From positions 1 to 64,000 of the forward strand of contig JAPLQE010000044.1 in NCBI GenBank assembly GCA_026399835.1: a stretch of 64,000 nucleotides of DNA. Direction: 5' to 3'. This document shows, piece by piece, positions 38,838-48,250 of this stretch; positions within the stretch are counted from its first letter, which is position 1; each line of letters starts with the position of its first letter. A program made the position numbers and the translations under genes. Below the pieces are notes generated by a model. That model had not been told where the DNA came from, ran no database searches, and saw nothing but the letters and a program-made list of their open reading frames with translations. The DNA comes from Burkholderiales bacterium. Its GTDB lineage: Bacteria; Pseudomonadota; Gammaproteobacteria; Burkholderiales; Burkholderiaceae_E.

Positions 38838-40229
38838 TCAGAAGAAGCCCACGCCCACCTGGAAGAGCTTCTCGACGCGCGGGATCATCCGCTTGTTGGC
38901 GACGAAGACGATGACATGGTCCTCGGGCTCGATCACCGTGTCGTGGTGGGCGATGATCACCTCGGAGCGGTTGCCCGGCGCCTGTCGGACGATCGCCCCG
39001 ATGGTGGTGCCCGGCGGCAGGTCGAGCTGCTCGATGCGCCGCCCGACCACCTTGCTCGAGCGCGGATCGCCATGCGCGATCGCCTCGAGCGCCTCGGCCG
39101 CCCCGCGCCGCAGCGAATGCACGGCGGCCACGTCGCCGCGCCGCACGTGCGCGAGCAGTTCGCCGATCGTCGCCTGCGCCGGCACGATCGCGATGTCGAT
39201 CTTGCCGCCCTCCACCAGGTCGGCGTAGGCGCGCCGGTTGATCAGCGCGATCACGCGGCGCGCGCCCATCTTCTTCGCGAGCAGCGAGGACATGATGTTG
39301 TCCTCGTCGTCGGAGGTGAGCGCGCAGAACAGGTCCATCTCGCCGACGCTCTCCTCCTCGAGGAGGTCCTCGTCGGTCGCGTCGCCGTTGAGCACCAGCA
39401 CGTTCGAGGGCAGCATCGCGGCGAGCTGCTCGCAGCGCTTGACGTCGGGCTCGATGATCCGCACGTCGATGCGGCCCGCCAACCGCTGCGCGAGCCGCAT
39501 CCCGATGCGCCCGCCACCGGCGAGCATCACCCGGCGCACCGGCTTGTCCATCTTGCGCAGCTCGGTCATCACCGTGCGGATGTGCTCGGTCGCGGCCAGC
39601 ACGAACACCTCGTCGCCCGGCTCGATCATCGTGTCGCCGTCGGGGTAGACCGCCCCCTCCCCGCGGAAGATCGCGACGATCCGCGAGTCGACCTGTGGAA
39701 TGTGCGACTTGATGTCCCGGATCGGCTTGCCCACCAGCAGGCCGCCCGGATGCGCGCGCACCGCGATCAGGCAGGCCGCGCCGCCTGCGAACTCCAGCAC
39801 CTGCAGCGCCTCGGGGAACTCGACCAGCTTCGCGACGTAGTCGGTGACGGTCTTCTCGGGGACGATCAGGTGATTCACCGAGAACGCGCCGTCGCCGACC
39901 AGCTCGGGGTTGTCCTGGAAGTCGGCGGCCCGGACCCGCGCGATGCGTGTCGGCACGTTGAAGACCTGGGCCGCGAGGTGGCAGGCGACGAGGTTGGTCT
40001 CGTCGCTCTGCGTCGTGGCGATCACCATGTCGGCGTCGTCGGTGCCGGCCGCGCGCAGCGTCGAGGGCTGCGCGGCGTTGCCCACCACCGTGCGCAGGTC
40101 GAGCCGGTCCTGCAGCTCGGCCAGACGCGCCGCATCGGTGTCGATGACGGTGATGTCGTTCTGTTCGGAGACGAGGCTCTCCGCGACCGACGCGCCGACC
40201 CGCCCGGCGCCGAGGATGACGATCTTCAA
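38838..40229 (-). CDS. trkA: Trk system potassium uptake regulatory protein TrkA, 463 aa
   Basis: The peripheral cytoplasmic NAD-binding subunit that gates TrkH. It has two tandem RCK units: a first Rossmann motif (ILGAGRVGASVAE, about 4-16) with RCK_C domain, and a second (MLAGGGRIGMRLA, about 235-247) with its RCK_C. The length is typical. I used a TTG at 40229, which yields the canonical N-terminus M-KIVILGAG and sits four bases after the ntrX-like stop. A GTG at 40253 (eight more residues, overlapping that gene) is an alternative. It is the last gene of the def-to-trkA operon, an arrangement usual in Burkholderiales. Confidence 0.93.
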   Translation of the reverse strand: MKIVILGAGRVGASVAESLVSEQNDITVIDTDAARLAELQDRLDLRTVVGNAAQPSTLRAAGTDDADMVIATTQSDETNLVACHLAAQVFNVPTRIARVRAADFQDNPELVGDGAFSVNHLIVPEKTVTDYVAKLVEFPEALQVLEFAGGAACLIAVRAHPGGLLVGKPIRDIKSHIPQVDSRIVAIFRGEGAVYPDGDTMIEPGDEVFVLAATEHIRTVMTELRKMDKPVRRVMLAGGGRIGMRLAQRLAGRIDVRIIEPDVKRCEQLAAMLPSNVLVLNGDATDEDLLEEESVGEMDLFCALTSDDEDNIMSSLLAKKMGARRVIALINRRAYADLVEGGKIDIAIVPAQATIGELLAHVRRGDVAAVHSLRRGAAEALEAIAHGDPRSSKVVGRRIEQLDLPPGTTIGAIVRQAPGNRSEVIIAHHDTVIEPEDHVIVFVANKRMIPRVEKLFQVGVGFF

Positions 40230-40233
40230 GTCA

Positions 40234-40998
40234 TCACTGCGGGGTCTGCGCACCCTTGCGGTACGCGCCCTTCGACAGGTCGATGCCGAGCTGCTTGAGC
40301 TTGCGGTACAGGTGCGTGCGCTCGAGCCCGGTCTTCTCGGCCACCCGCGTCATCGAGCCGTGCTCGCGCGACAGGTGGTGCTCGAAATAGGCACGCTCGA
40401 AGGCATCGCGCGCCTCGCGCAGCGGCAGGTCGAGCGGCAGTTCGCGGACCGCCGCGGGCGAGCCGCCGGGGCCGGCCACCGGTGCGGTCAGGAACTGGGC
40501 CGAGGGCGACATCAGCGGCACGTTCGGGCCGCTGTTGGCGCCGACCGGCAGCATGGTGATCATCGGCACGCCGGCGCTGCTGGCGGCCAGCGGGTGGTAG
40601 ACCTGGGGCGCGACCTTGGGGGCGCTCTGCGCACGGCCCCGCGCGAGCCCCTGCTCGACCGCCTTGAGCAGCTTCTGCAGGGCGATCGGCTTCTCGAGGA
40701 AATCGAGCGCACCGATGCGGGTGGCCTCGACCGCGGTGTCGATCGTGGCGTGGCCGGACATCATGATCACCGGCATCGTCAGCTTGCCGCCGTTTGCCCA
40801 TTCCTTGAGCAGCGTCACGCCGTCGGTGTCGGGCATCCAGATGTCGAGCAGCACGAGGTCGATCGGGGTGTGCTCCCGCGACTCGCGGGCCTGTTGTGCG
40901 TTTTCGGCGAGATGGACCGAGTGTCCCTCGTCACCGAGGATCTCGGACAGCAACTCCCGGATCCCGACCTCGTCGTCAACGACCAGAATTTCCGCCAT
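40234..40998 (-). CDS. NtrX-like response regulator lacking the AAA+ domain, 254 aa
   Basis: The response regulator partner of the NtrY-like kinase. An N-terminal receiver domain at about 1-120 has Asp9/10 and the phospho-acceptor Asp in LLDIWMPDTDG (Asp52), MSGHA with the conserved switch position, and EKP. A flexible Ala/Pro linker (about 125-190) leads to a Fis-type helix-turn-helix at about 195-245 (EKTGLERTHLYRKLKQLGI). NtrX proper has a sigma-54-activating AAA+ domain between these; it is absent here with no sign of frameshift. The protein therefore binds DNA but cannot drive sigma-54 promoters. This short form is, to my knowledge, common in Burkholderiales. Confidence 0.9.
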   Translation of the reverse strand: MAEILVVDDEVGIRELLSEILGDEGHSVHLAENAQQARESREHTPIDLVLLDIWMPDTDGVTLLKEWANGGKLTMPVIMMSGHATIDTAVEATRIGALDFLEKPIALQKLLKAVEQGLARGRAQSAPKVAPQVYHPLAASSAGVPMITMLPVGANSGPNVPLMSPSAQFLTAPVAGPGGSPAAVRELPLDLPLREARDAFERAYFEHHLSREHGSMTRVAEKTGLERTHLYRKLKQLGIDLSKGAYRKGAQTPQ

Positions 40999-41004
40999 GG
41001 CTTC

Positions 41005-43320
41005 CTAGCTGTCGGCCGGCCTGACCGGACCGACGGCCGGCGGCTGACTCGTTTCAAGTGTTGTGTGCGCGCCGCAATTGTCGTCGCTTTTGGCCAATCT
41101 CGTAAATAGCAGGCTGACCGAGGCGCCGGTGATGCCGCCCTCGGCGTCCGCGCGATTCACCGCGTCGATGCGCGCACCGTGCTCCTCGACGATCTTGCGG
41201 ACGATGGCCAGGCCGAGTCCGGTGCCCTTGGGCTTGGTCGTCACATAGGGCTCGAACACGCGGGCGAGCGAGCCGGTCGGGAAGCCCGGGCCGTCGTCGC
41301 GGACCACCAGCCGAACCCCCGCGATCGCCCCGCTGCGGCGGACCGGCTCGGTGAGCACCTCGATCGCGCGCCGTGGCTGCTTCTCCGTGGCTTCGAGCGC
41401 ATTCTTGACGAGGTTGTGGATCACCTGCCGAAGCTGCGAGGCATCGCCGAGGATCGCGGGCAGGCCCGGCGCGAGCTCTGCGTGGAGCCCGCCGGAGGCC
41501 TCGATCGGCGCGTAGAGCCCCAGCACGTCCTGCACCAGCACGTTCAGGTCGAGCGGCGCGAGGCGGGCTGCGGGCAGCCGCGCGTAGTCACGGAACTCGT
41601 CGACCATCAGCTTCAGCGCACCCACCTGATTGACAATCGTTTGCGAACTGCGCGCCAGCAGCTCGGCCTCGGCGGGCGGGAGCTTGTCGGCGAGCCGGTG
41701 CTGCAGGCGCTCGGCGGCGAGCTGGATCGGGGTCAGCGGATTCTTGATCTCATGGGCGAGGCGCCGAGCCACCTCGCTCCAGGCGACCGCGCGCTGTGCG
41801 GACACCACCTCGCTCACGTCGTCGAACACCACCAGCCAGCCGCGCTGCGGGCTGGGCAGGCGCGCGCCGCGCACCAGCAGCGTCAGCGCCGGCGCGTCGT
41901 CGGGGCGGGCCTCGGCGCGGCGCTCGGAGCCCGGCCCGTCGCGCCGGAAGACGAGCTGGCGCTGCCAGCCGAGGTGGGCGCCCTCGTCGAGCTCGGCGAA
42001 GGCCGCGAGGATCTGCGGCGCGGCCTCGGCCAGTCGGGGCACCTCTTCGAGCCGGCGCCCCGCCATGCCCTGCGCGCCGACCTCGAGGATGCGCTCGGCG
42101 CCCACGTTGGCGAGCGACACGCGGAAGTCCTCGTCGAGCACGATGACACCGGCGGTCAGGTTGGCGAGCACGCTGGCGAGCCGCGTGTTCGCTCGCTCGA
42201 GCTCGTCCTGGTTGCGCTCGACCAGCGCGCGCGCCTCCTCGAGCTGGCGGGTCATCGCGTTGAACGACTGCGTGAGGACGCCGAGCTCGTCGCGTCCGGT
42301 GTAGTCCTTGACCGGCCGGAAGTCGCCCTCGGCGACCGCGCGCGTGCCCGCGGCGATCATCGACAGCGGGCCGGTCATCCAGCCGGCCAGCAGGAACGAC
42401 GCGGCGATCGACGAGAAGACCGTCAGCAGCAGCGTCACGGTCATCGTGATGCGGAAGATCCGCTTGAGCCCGGCCCGCGACAGCGACAGCTGCTGGTAGT
42501 CGCGCCAGCCCTGCTGGATCGCCTCCGCGTTCTCGGCGAGGGTGGGCGGCACGGGCTGCACCAGCTGCAGCAGCCTCAGCTCCTCGCCGAGCTGCCCGCC
42601 CAGCGGGATCGACTGCACGACGCGCAGCTTGAGCCCGCGCGGCTCGCCGCCGGTACCCGCCTCGGCCGCCTCGGCCGGCTCGACCGCCGCGTACAGCCGG
42701 GCCCCGCGCGCCTGGCGAAGCGCCGTCGGCGACGGCAGGTCCGGCACCAGGCTGGCGTACGCGCCGCCGCTCGCCACCAGGATGCGGCCGCTGCCGGTGA
42801 GGATGACCGCCTCCTGCGCGCCGGCCCGCTCGCGCATCCGGTTGAGCGTCGGCGCCCACTGGTTCTGCGGCACGTCGGCGAGCTCGCCCGCCATCGAGCG
42901 GGTCTTGGCCTGCAGGTCCACGAGCAGGGAGTCGAGCGACGCGCGCCCGAGCGACAGGCCCGACTCGAGCGCGCGCTCCATCGGCACGTCGTACCAGGAC
43001 TCGACCGAGCGGCCGAGGAACTGCACGGCCACCGCGAAGATCAGCCCGACCGGCACCAGCGTCATCACCACGAAGGCGAGCGCGAGCCGCACCATCAGCC
43101 GGGTGCCGAACAGGCCGGCCCGCCAGCGCTGCCACAGCCGCCGAGCGAGCTCGGCGGCCAGCAGCAGCAGCGCGATGCCGATGGCGACGTTCAGCCCGAG
43201 CAGCAGCCCGTAGTGGCTCTCGAGCAGCCGGTCGTTGCCGCTGGCCACCGCGAGCATCGCGAGCAGGACCGCGGCGAGCGCGACCGACACGAAGAGCGCA
43301 TAGCGCAGCGCCCGCGTCAC
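41005..43320 (-). CDS. ntrY: NtrY-like sensor histidine kinase, 771 aa
   Basis: An inner-membrane sensor kinase for the adjacent regulator. There are four N-terminal membrane segments, the third and fourth flanking a periplasmic or intramembrane loop, and then an extracytoplasmic sensor region (about 115-285). A HAMP-like segment and a PAS domain (about 370-480) follow. The phosphoacceptor region is RLAHEIKNPLTP with His at about 523. The ATPase domain has NLVKNALEA, DDGPGF and [13 protein letters not shown]. All kinase boxes are intact. The start is GTG 43320, which forms GTGA with the DUF4390 stop; an ATG at 43365 would overlap that gene by 49 bases. Confidence 0.92.
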   Translation of the reverse strand: MTRALRYALFVSVALAAVLLAMLAVASGNDRLLESHYGLLLGLNVAIGIALLLLAAELARRLWQRWRAGLFGTRLMVRLALAFVVMTLVPVGLIFAVAVQFLGRSVESWYDVPMERALESGLSLGRASLDSLLVDLQAKTRSMAGELADVPQNQWAPTLNRMRERAGAQEAVILTGSGRILVASGGAYASLVPDLPSPTALRQARGARLYAAVEPAEAAEAGTGGEPRGLKLRVVQSIPLGGQLGEELRLLQLVQPVPPTLAENAEAIQQGWRDYQQLSLSRAGLKRIFRITMTVTLLLTVFSSIAASFLLAGWMTGPLSMIAAGTRAVAEGDFRPVKDYTGRDELGVLTQSFNAMTRQLEEARALVERNQDELERANTRLASVLANLTAGVIVLDEDFRVSLANVGAERILEVGAQGMAGRRLEEVPRLAEAAPQILAAFAELDEGAHLGWQRQLVFRRDGPGSERRAEARPDDAPALTLLVRGARLPSPQRGWLVVFDDVSEVVSAQRAVAWSEVARRLAHEIKNPLTPIQLAAERLQHRLADKLPPAEAELLARSSQTIVNQVGALKLMVDEFRDYARLPAARLAPLDLNVLVQDVLGLYAPIEASGGLHAELAPGLPAILGDASQLRQVIHNLVKNALEATEKQPRRAIEVLTEPVRRSGAIAGVRLVVRDDGPGFPTGSLARVFEPYVTTKPKGTGLGLAIVRKIVEEHGARIDAVNRADAEGGITGASVSLLFTRLAKSDDNCGAHTTLETSQPPAVGPVRPADS

Positions 43321-43901
43321 GGTGCGCTTCGAGGGGTCTCCGGCGTGAAGGGGAACCGCTTCCATTCAGATTGCGGGTTCCAGTCCCGGTTGGTGAGCGC
43401 GGTGATCTGGAAGGGCTTGGGCAGCTGGTTGGTATCGAGCCGCAGCCGCAGCCAGCCCTCGTAGGAAACGCCGCCGCGGGTACGGTCCCGCGGCATCACC
43501 CGCCACCCCCGCAGACGCGACATCGCGTCGAGGGCCTCGGGCAGCGACCCGTGGGCCTGGGGCACCCCGTTGAGGAGCACCCGGTACTGGCGGGTCAGCG
43601 CATGATAGGACAGACGGTGAGTCTGGGTCGCCAGCGCGGTCCGCTCGTCCCACCAGTACCAGCGCGGGCGCAGCAGCTCGAACTCGACCAGGAAGTACAG
43701 CGGGACGCCCTTGTTGACTGCCTCCTCGAGCTGCGGGCTCAGCGACAGCGCGAAATCGGCCGACAGCAGCCAGGCCTCGCCGTCCGAGGACGGCTCGACT
43801 CCGACGTTGAGCACGTCGATCGTGTCGGCGGATCGGGCGGCGGGCAACCACGCCAGCAGCGCTGCCGTCGACAGCGCCGCGATGGCGGTGCGTCGCTTCA
43901 C
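43317..43901 (-). CDS. DUF4390 family protein, secreted, 194 aa
   Basis: A periplasmic protein of the DUF4390 family, whose gene regularly sits between rsmB and ntrY in betaproteobacteria. A signal peptide (KRRTAIAALSTAALLAWLPA) ends near residue 24. Family features include the ADFALSLSPQLEEAVNKGVPLYFLVEF region (about 48-74), RPRWYWWDERTA and WLRLRLDTNQLPKPFQ. It may influence the NtrY sensor or the membrane, but its function is not known. A GTG at 43901 overlaps the rsmB TGA as GTGA, and its own stop overlaps the ntrY start the same way. Confidence 0.9.
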   Translation of the reverse strand: MKRRTAIAALSTAALLAWLPAARSADTIDVLNVGVEPSSDGEAWLLSADFALSLSPQLEEAVNKGVPLYFLVEFELLRPRWYWWDERTALATQTHRLSYHALTRQYRVLLNGVPQAHGSLPEALDAMSRLRGWRVMPRDRTRGGVSYEGWLRLRLDTNQLPKPFQITALTNRDWNPQSEWKRFPFTPETPRSAP

Positions 43902-45313
43902 TGTCGTCTGGTCAGGCAGGCATAGAAGAAGCCATCGTGCTCTCGCATCGCCCCGGACTGTGGCAGCAATTGGGCGACTGGCTCCCTGAGTCCATCGGGC
44001 CAGACCCAGTCGAGCGGCTGGCGCACGCAATCCGTGCGGGACTCGAAGAAGCGCTGCACAACCGCTTCGCCCTCGTCCGGAAACACCGAGCAGGTGACGT
44101 AGAGCAATTTACCATTCGGACCCAGAAGGGGCCAAAGCGCCTCCAGCATTCGCCCCTGCTGCAGGACGAGTGTGGCGATATCGCGACGCCGCCGCAGCCA
44201 CCTCGCATCCGGGTGGCGGCGCACGATGCCCGATGCGCTGCACGGGGCATCGAGCAGGATCCGGTCGAACGGCCGTCCGTCCCACCAGGACTGCGGGCGC
44301 GACGCATCGGCGGCCCGCACCTCGACACGGCCCCCGGCGGCCGGCAGCCGCAGCCGTGCGAGCGTCTGCTCGATCCGCTGGCAGCGAGCCGCGTCGACGT
44401 CGATCGCCAGCAGATCGATGTCCGCCAGCTCGAGCAGGTGGGCGGTCTTGCCGCCGGGCGCGGCGCAGGCGTCGAGCACGCGCTGGCCGGGCGCGAGGTC
44501 GAGCAGGCGGGCGGCGAGCTGCGCGCCCGCGTCCTGCACGGACAGCTCGCCTTCGGCGAAACCGGGAATGGCGTCGACCGGCAGCGCCCGCTCGAGCGCG
44601 AGGGCCTCGGGCCCGACGCGCCGCGTCGGCACGCCGGCGGCCGCGAGCCGTGCGGCAAGGGTCTCGGGCTCGCCGCGGCGGCGGTTCGCCCGCAGCACCA
44701 TCGGCGCCTGCAGGTTGCCGGCCTCGGCGATCGACTGCCAGCGATCCGGCCAGGCCTCGGCCAGCATCCGCAGCCACCAGTCGGGATGGTCGAAGCGGGC
44801 GACCGGATCGTCCGCGAGCTCGGCGAGCAGGGCATCGCGCTCGCGGCCGAAGCGGCGCAGGGTCGCATTCAGGAAACCGGCGGCAGCGCCCCCCGGACCG
44901 CGCGACAGGCTGCGGGCCGCGGCCACCGCCTGGTCCACGACGATCGCGGCGGGCCGGATCGGCTCGAGCAGCTGCGCGAGCGCGACCAGCTGCAGCGCGG
45001 CCATCCTCGGCATCGGCCGGCGCGAGTTCAGACGGGCGGCGAGCGCCTGCAGTCGGCCGAGCCGGCGCACCGCGTGGTACGCCATGTCCCGGGCCGGCGC
45101 TCGCGAGGCGGGCGGCAGCGACGCGGTCCGTGCATCGAGCGCGTCGGGCAACCGGTGCCCCGCGAGCAGGTCCGACACCGCCTCGGCGGCGGCGAGCATC
45201 TCGCGCGACAGCGCCGCGCGCGGTGCACCGGCTTCGCTTCGCGCGACGGGCACGCGCGCGGCGCCCGGCCCGCGCGCGCCCTCCGGCTCCTGCAGCGTGT
45301 GGGGATCGCTCAT
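43898..45313 (-). CDS. rsmB: 16S rRNA (cytosine-967-C5)-methyltransferase RsmB, 471 aa
   Basis: Methylates C967 of 16S rRNA using S-adenosylmethionine. An N-terminal NusB-like RNA-binding domain (about 45-165) precedes the Rossmann methyltransferase domain. The SAM motif is VLDACAAPGGKTAHLLEL near 278-295. The two catalytic Cys are in DAPCSASGIVRRHPD (near 355) and YVTCSVFPDEGE (near 407). An extra roughly 40-residue Ala/Arg-rich N-terminus precedes the NusB part. A GTGA overlap leads into the DUF4390 gene. A 111-base gap to fmt upstream holds no gene, whereas many relatives carry htpX there. Confidence 0.93.
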   Translation of the reverse strand: MSDPHTLQEPEGARGPGAARVPVARSEAGAPRAALSREMLAAAEAVSDLLAGHRLPDALDARTASLPPASRAPARDMAYHAVRRLGRLQALAARLNSRRPMPRMAALQLVALAQLLEPIRPAAIVVDQAVAAARSLSRGPGGAAAGFLNATLRRFGRERDALLAELADDPVARFDHPDWWLRMLAEAWPDRWQSIAEAGNLQAPMVLRANRRRGEPETLAARLAAAGVPTRRVGPEALALERALPVDAIPGFAEGELSVQDAGAQLAARLLDLAPGQRVLDACAAPGGKTAHLLELADIDLLAIDVDAARCQRIEQTLARLRLPAAGGRVEVRAADASRPQSWWDGRPFDRILLDAPCSASGIVRRHPDARWLRRRRDIATLVLQQGRMLEALWPLLGPNGKLLYVTCSVFPDEGEAVVQRFFESRTDCVRQPLDWVWPDGLREPVAQLLPQSGAMREHDGFFYACLTRRQ

Positions 45314-45424
45314 CTGCAGCGCGTCGTCATCGGCACGGCCTCCTGGAAGGCGGGCGGCGGCCCGGGCATCTCGCCCGGCCGAACGCCCGTACCCTGGGAC
45401 AGATGGTGCCCGGCCGAGCAGGGT

Positions 45425-46387
45425 TCAAGGTCCGGCTGGCCCGAGGCGATCGCCCGCGCGCAGCGGGAAGCCGGCGAGGAACTCGCGTGCCGGCAGACGC
45501 CGCCCGCCGGGACGCTGCAGCTCGAGGAGCGCGACCGCACCGCCGCCGCCGCAGGCCACGGTCACCGCGTCACCGCCGGCCGCCAGCACGGTGCCGGGCA
45601 CCGCGTCGGCCGCCCCGTCGGGACGGGTGGCCGCGCGCGCCTTCCAGACCTTGAGCACGGTGCCCGGCGTGCCCGCGGCCGCGGTGGTGCTGCCCGGCAC
45701 CGGGTCGAACGCGCGGATCTGGTCGACGATCGCGCGCGTCGGGCCCGACCAGTCGATCGGCGAGTCGGCACGGCCGAGCTTCTGCGCGTAGGTCACGCCC
45801 TCGGCGGGCTGAGGCTGCAGCGGCAGCGTGCCCGCGGCCAGCCGGTCGATCGCCTCGACGATCGCCTGCGCGCCGAGCACGGCGAGCGCATCGTGCACCA
45901 TGCCGCCGGTGTCCTCGGGGCCGATCGGGCAGGTGTGCACGAGCCGCATCGGGCCGGTGTCGAGGCCCGCGTCCATCTGCATGATCGTGATGCCCGTGGA
46001 CGCATCGCCCGCCTGCACGGCACGCTGGATCGGTGCCGCGCCGCGCCAGCGGGGCAGCAGCGACGCGTGGATGTTCAGGCAGCCCAGCGGCGGGATCGCG
46101 AGCACCTCGGCCGGCAGGATCAGGCCGTAGGCGGCGACCACCATCGCGTCGGCGCCCACCGCGCGCAGCCGCTCCCAGGCCTCGGCATCGCGAAGGGTCG
46201 CCGGCTGCCACACCTGCAGGCCGTGCTCGAGCGCCCACTGCTTGACCGGGCTCGCGAGCAGCTGCTGGCCGCGCTGCGCCGGCTTGTCGGGCCGGGTCAG
46301 CACGAGCACGATCTCGTGACCGGCCTCGACCAGCGCCGCGAGCGCGCGCTGCGCGAACACCGGCGTTCCGGCGAAGACCAGGTTCAT
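45425..46387 (-). CDS. fmt: Methionyl-tRNA formyltransferase, 320 aa
   Basis: Formylates initiator Met-tRNA using 10-formyltetrahydrofolate. The N-terminal domain has FAGTPVFA (about 5-12), the signature HASLLPRWRGAAPIQ (about 108-122, with catalytic Asn/His region LNIHASLL) and the catalytic Asp in MQMDAGLDTG. The C-terminal OB-like domain covers about 208-320. The ATG at 46387 gives the normal start MNLVFAGTP. It lies 61 bases downstream of def, the classic pairing: the formyl group added here is removed by the deformylase. Confidence 0.95.
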   Translation of the reverse strand: MNLVFAGTPVFAQRALAALVEAGHEIVLVLTRPDKPAQRGQQLLASPVKQWALEHGLQVWQPATLRDAEAWERLRAVGADAMVVAAYGLILPAEVLAIPPLGCLNIHASLLPRWRGAAPIQRAVQAGDASTGITIMQMDAGLDTGPMRLVHTCPIGPEDTGGMVHDALAVLGAQAIVEAIDRLAAGTLPLQPQPAEGVTYAQKLGRADSPIDWSGPTRAIVDQIRAFDPVPGSTTAAAGTPGTVLKVWKARAATRPDGAADAVPGTVLAAGGDAVTVACGGGGAVALLELQRPGGRRLPAREFLAGFPLRAGDRLGPAGP

Positions 46388-46448
46388 CGTCGAGGACGGG
46401 CGGGTGGGGCGCCGCCCGCTGCGGGGGCGGCGCGGGGCGCTGCGGCGC

Positions 46449-46955
46449 TCAGGCAACCTGCCGGTCGAGCTTGGCCATCTTGCTCTTGATGCGGCTCTGC
46501 TTCAGGCGCGACAGGTACTGCACGAACACCTTGCCCTGCAGGTGGTCCATCTCGTGCTGGATGCAGACCGCGAGCAGCCCCTCGGCCTCGAGCTCGAAGG
46601 TCTCGCCGCGCACGTTCAGCGCGCGCACGGTGATGTGCCCGGGACGCTCGACGTCGTCGTAGATGCCGGGTACCGACAGACAGCCTTCCTCGTAGGTCTT
46701 CTTCTCGCCCCCGCTCGCGACAATCTCGGGGTTGATGAGGACGAGCAGGTCGTTCTTGTCCTCCGACGTGTCGATCACGATCACGCGCTCGTGCACGTCG
46801 ACCTGCGTGGCGGCCAGCCCGATGCCGGGTGCGGCGTACATGGTGTCGGCCATGTCCTGCACCAGGCGTCGGATGCGGTCGTCGACGGACGATACGGGGC
46901 TCGCCACCTTGTGGAGGCGGGCGTCGGGGTAGCGAAGGATGTCAAGCACGGCCAT
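46449..46955 (-). CDS. def: Peptide deformylase, 168 aa
   Basis: A metal-dependent hydrolase that removes the N-formyl group from nascent proteins. All three family motifs are present: GIGLAATQV (motif 1, near 46), EEGCLSVPG with the metal-binding Cys (motif 2, near 90), and [10 protein letters not shown] with the two metal-binding His and the catalytic Glu (motif 3, near 133). The length matches the type I enzyme. It starts the leftward operon through fmt, rsmB, DUF4390, ntrY, the ntrX-like gene and trkA, and is divergent from the lysM gene with 202 bases between. Confidence 0.96.
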   Translation of the reverse strand: MAVLDILRYPDARLHKVASPVSSVDDRIRRLVQDMADTMYAAPGIGLAATQVDVHERVIVIDTSEDKNDLLVLINPEIVASGGEKKTYEEGCLSVPGIYDDVERPGHITVRALNVRGETFELEAEGLLAVCIQHEMDHLQGKVFVQYLSRLKQSRIKSKMAKLDRQVA

Positions 46956-47157
46956 CGGACTAGACCTACCGTTCGAACTCGGGTGCGCGAAACCGTTTCT
47001 GAATCGACGTACTATCGGGGGAATTCGGGGCGGGACCGGCGCGATTCAACTTCCGGCCGATGACCCCGAAGCCGACCGGACCCATCGTCGGGAGAGGACT
47101 CCGCCCTCCGGCACGGATCCGGGCACGCACCACGAAAGTTGATCAGGCAGCGCGAAC

Positions 47158-48228
47158 ATGCTCAAAAAGTCTATCACGCGGGTCCTCGGCTGCGCAGCCT
47201 GGCTGCTGGCCGGAGCCGCTTTCGCGCAGAGCGCGACCGCGCCGCTGGAGCTCGCACCCGATGCGCCCGACAAGCACGTGGTCGTGCGAGGCGACACCCT
47301 CTGGGACATCTCCGGCAAGTTCCTCAAGACCCCGTGGCGCTGGCCCGAGGTCTGGCAGCTGAACCGCGAGCAGATCGCCAATCCGCACCTGATCTACCCC
47401 GGTGACATCGTCTACCTCGACCGCACGGGCGCCGAGCCCCGGCTGCGGCTCGGCCGATCGGTGGACGGCGTGGCCTCGGCCAGCGGCGAGACCACGCAAC
47501 GGGCCGAGCCGATGGTCCGCTCCGCGCCGCTCGACCGCAACGCCATCCCGACGATGAACCTCGCCGCGATCCAGGTCTTCCTGAACCGGCCGATGATCGT
47601 CGAGGAACAGGGACTGAAGTCGCACCCGCGGGTCATCGCCACCCAGGACGGCCGGGTCTACCTGAGCCGGGGCGACGTCGCCTACGCGCGCGGCGTCACC
47701 GACGCGACGGTCAGGGACTGGCACGTCTACCGTCCCGCCAAGCCGCTGATCGACCCGAGCACCCGCCAGCCGCTCGGCTGGGAGACGCTGTACGTCGGCG
47801 CAGCCGAAATGGTCCGCCCGGGCGATCCGGCGACCTTCCGCATCCAGTCCAACTCCGAGGAGATCGGCGAGGGCGACCGGCTGATGCCCGCGACCCGTGC
47901 CCAGGTCCCCACGGTCGCGCCGCGTCCGCCGGCGGTGCCGGTCGACGGCCGCATCGTGTCGGTCTACCGGGGCGTCGACCAGGTCGGGAAGTTCAGCGTC
48001 GTGGGCCTGTCGCTCGGCCAGCAGCAGGGCCTGGAAGTCGGCCACGTGCTGCAGGTCCAGAGCACCGGCCGCACGGTGCTCGACCGGGACACCAAGGAGC
48101 AGGTGCGACTGCCCAACGAACCGATCGGGCAACTGCTGGTGTTCCGCGTCTTCGACCGGGTCGCCTACGGCCTGATCGTCGCCGCGTCGATGCCGATCTC
48201 CGTCGGAGCGACGGTCACCAATCCCTGA
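47158..48228 (+). CDS. LysM peptidoglycan-binding domain protein, 356 aa
   Basis: An exported protein. The Sec signal peptide is at about 1-22 (CAAWLLAGAAFAQ). One LysM domain is at about 42-92 (VVVRGDTLWDISGKFLK, WQLNREQIANPHLIYPGDIV). A long beta-rich C-terminal region follows without a recognised catalytic domain. It resembles the LysM protein encoded just upstream of dprA in many betaproteobacteria, thought to act in cell-envelope function or DNA uptake. It lies 22 bases before dprA, so the two are likely co-transcribed. Confidence 0.9.
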   Translation: MLKKSITRVLGCAAWLLAGAAFAQSATAPLELAPDAPDKHVVVRGDTLWDISGKFLKTPWRWPEVWQLNREQIANPHLIYPGDIVYLDRTGAEPRLRLGRSVDGVASASGETTQRAEPMVRSAPLDRNAIPTMNLAAIQVFLNRPMIVEEQGLKSHPRVIATQDGRVYLSRGDVAYARGVTDATVRDWHVYRPAKPLIDPSTRQPLGWETLYVGAAEMVRPGDPATFRIQSNSEEIGEGDRLMPATRAQVPTVAPRPPAVPVDGRIVSVYRGVDQVGKFSVVGLSLGQQQGLEVGHVLQVQSTGRTVLDRDTKEQVRLPNEPIGQLLVFRVFDRVAYGLIVAASMPISVGATVTNP

Positions 48229-48250
48229 GCCTCCTCGGGGAGGGCCGGAC

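Noticed and set aside
45355-45545. Short plus-strand frames in and around the rsmB/fmt gap
   Set aside because: They lie opposite the fmt 3' end or lack ribosome sites and recognisable motifs; they look like GC-driven open frames.
46968-46992. A T-arm-like TTCGAAC stretch in the def/lysM intergenic region
   Set aside because: The flanking bases do not pair as a 5-bp T-stem, and no anticodon or acceptor stem can be built around it. Not a tRNA.
46956-47157. Possible promoter TACTAT at 47010 for the lysM gene
   Set aside because: No -35 element at suitable spacing and a long distance to the start codon. Not strong enough to list.
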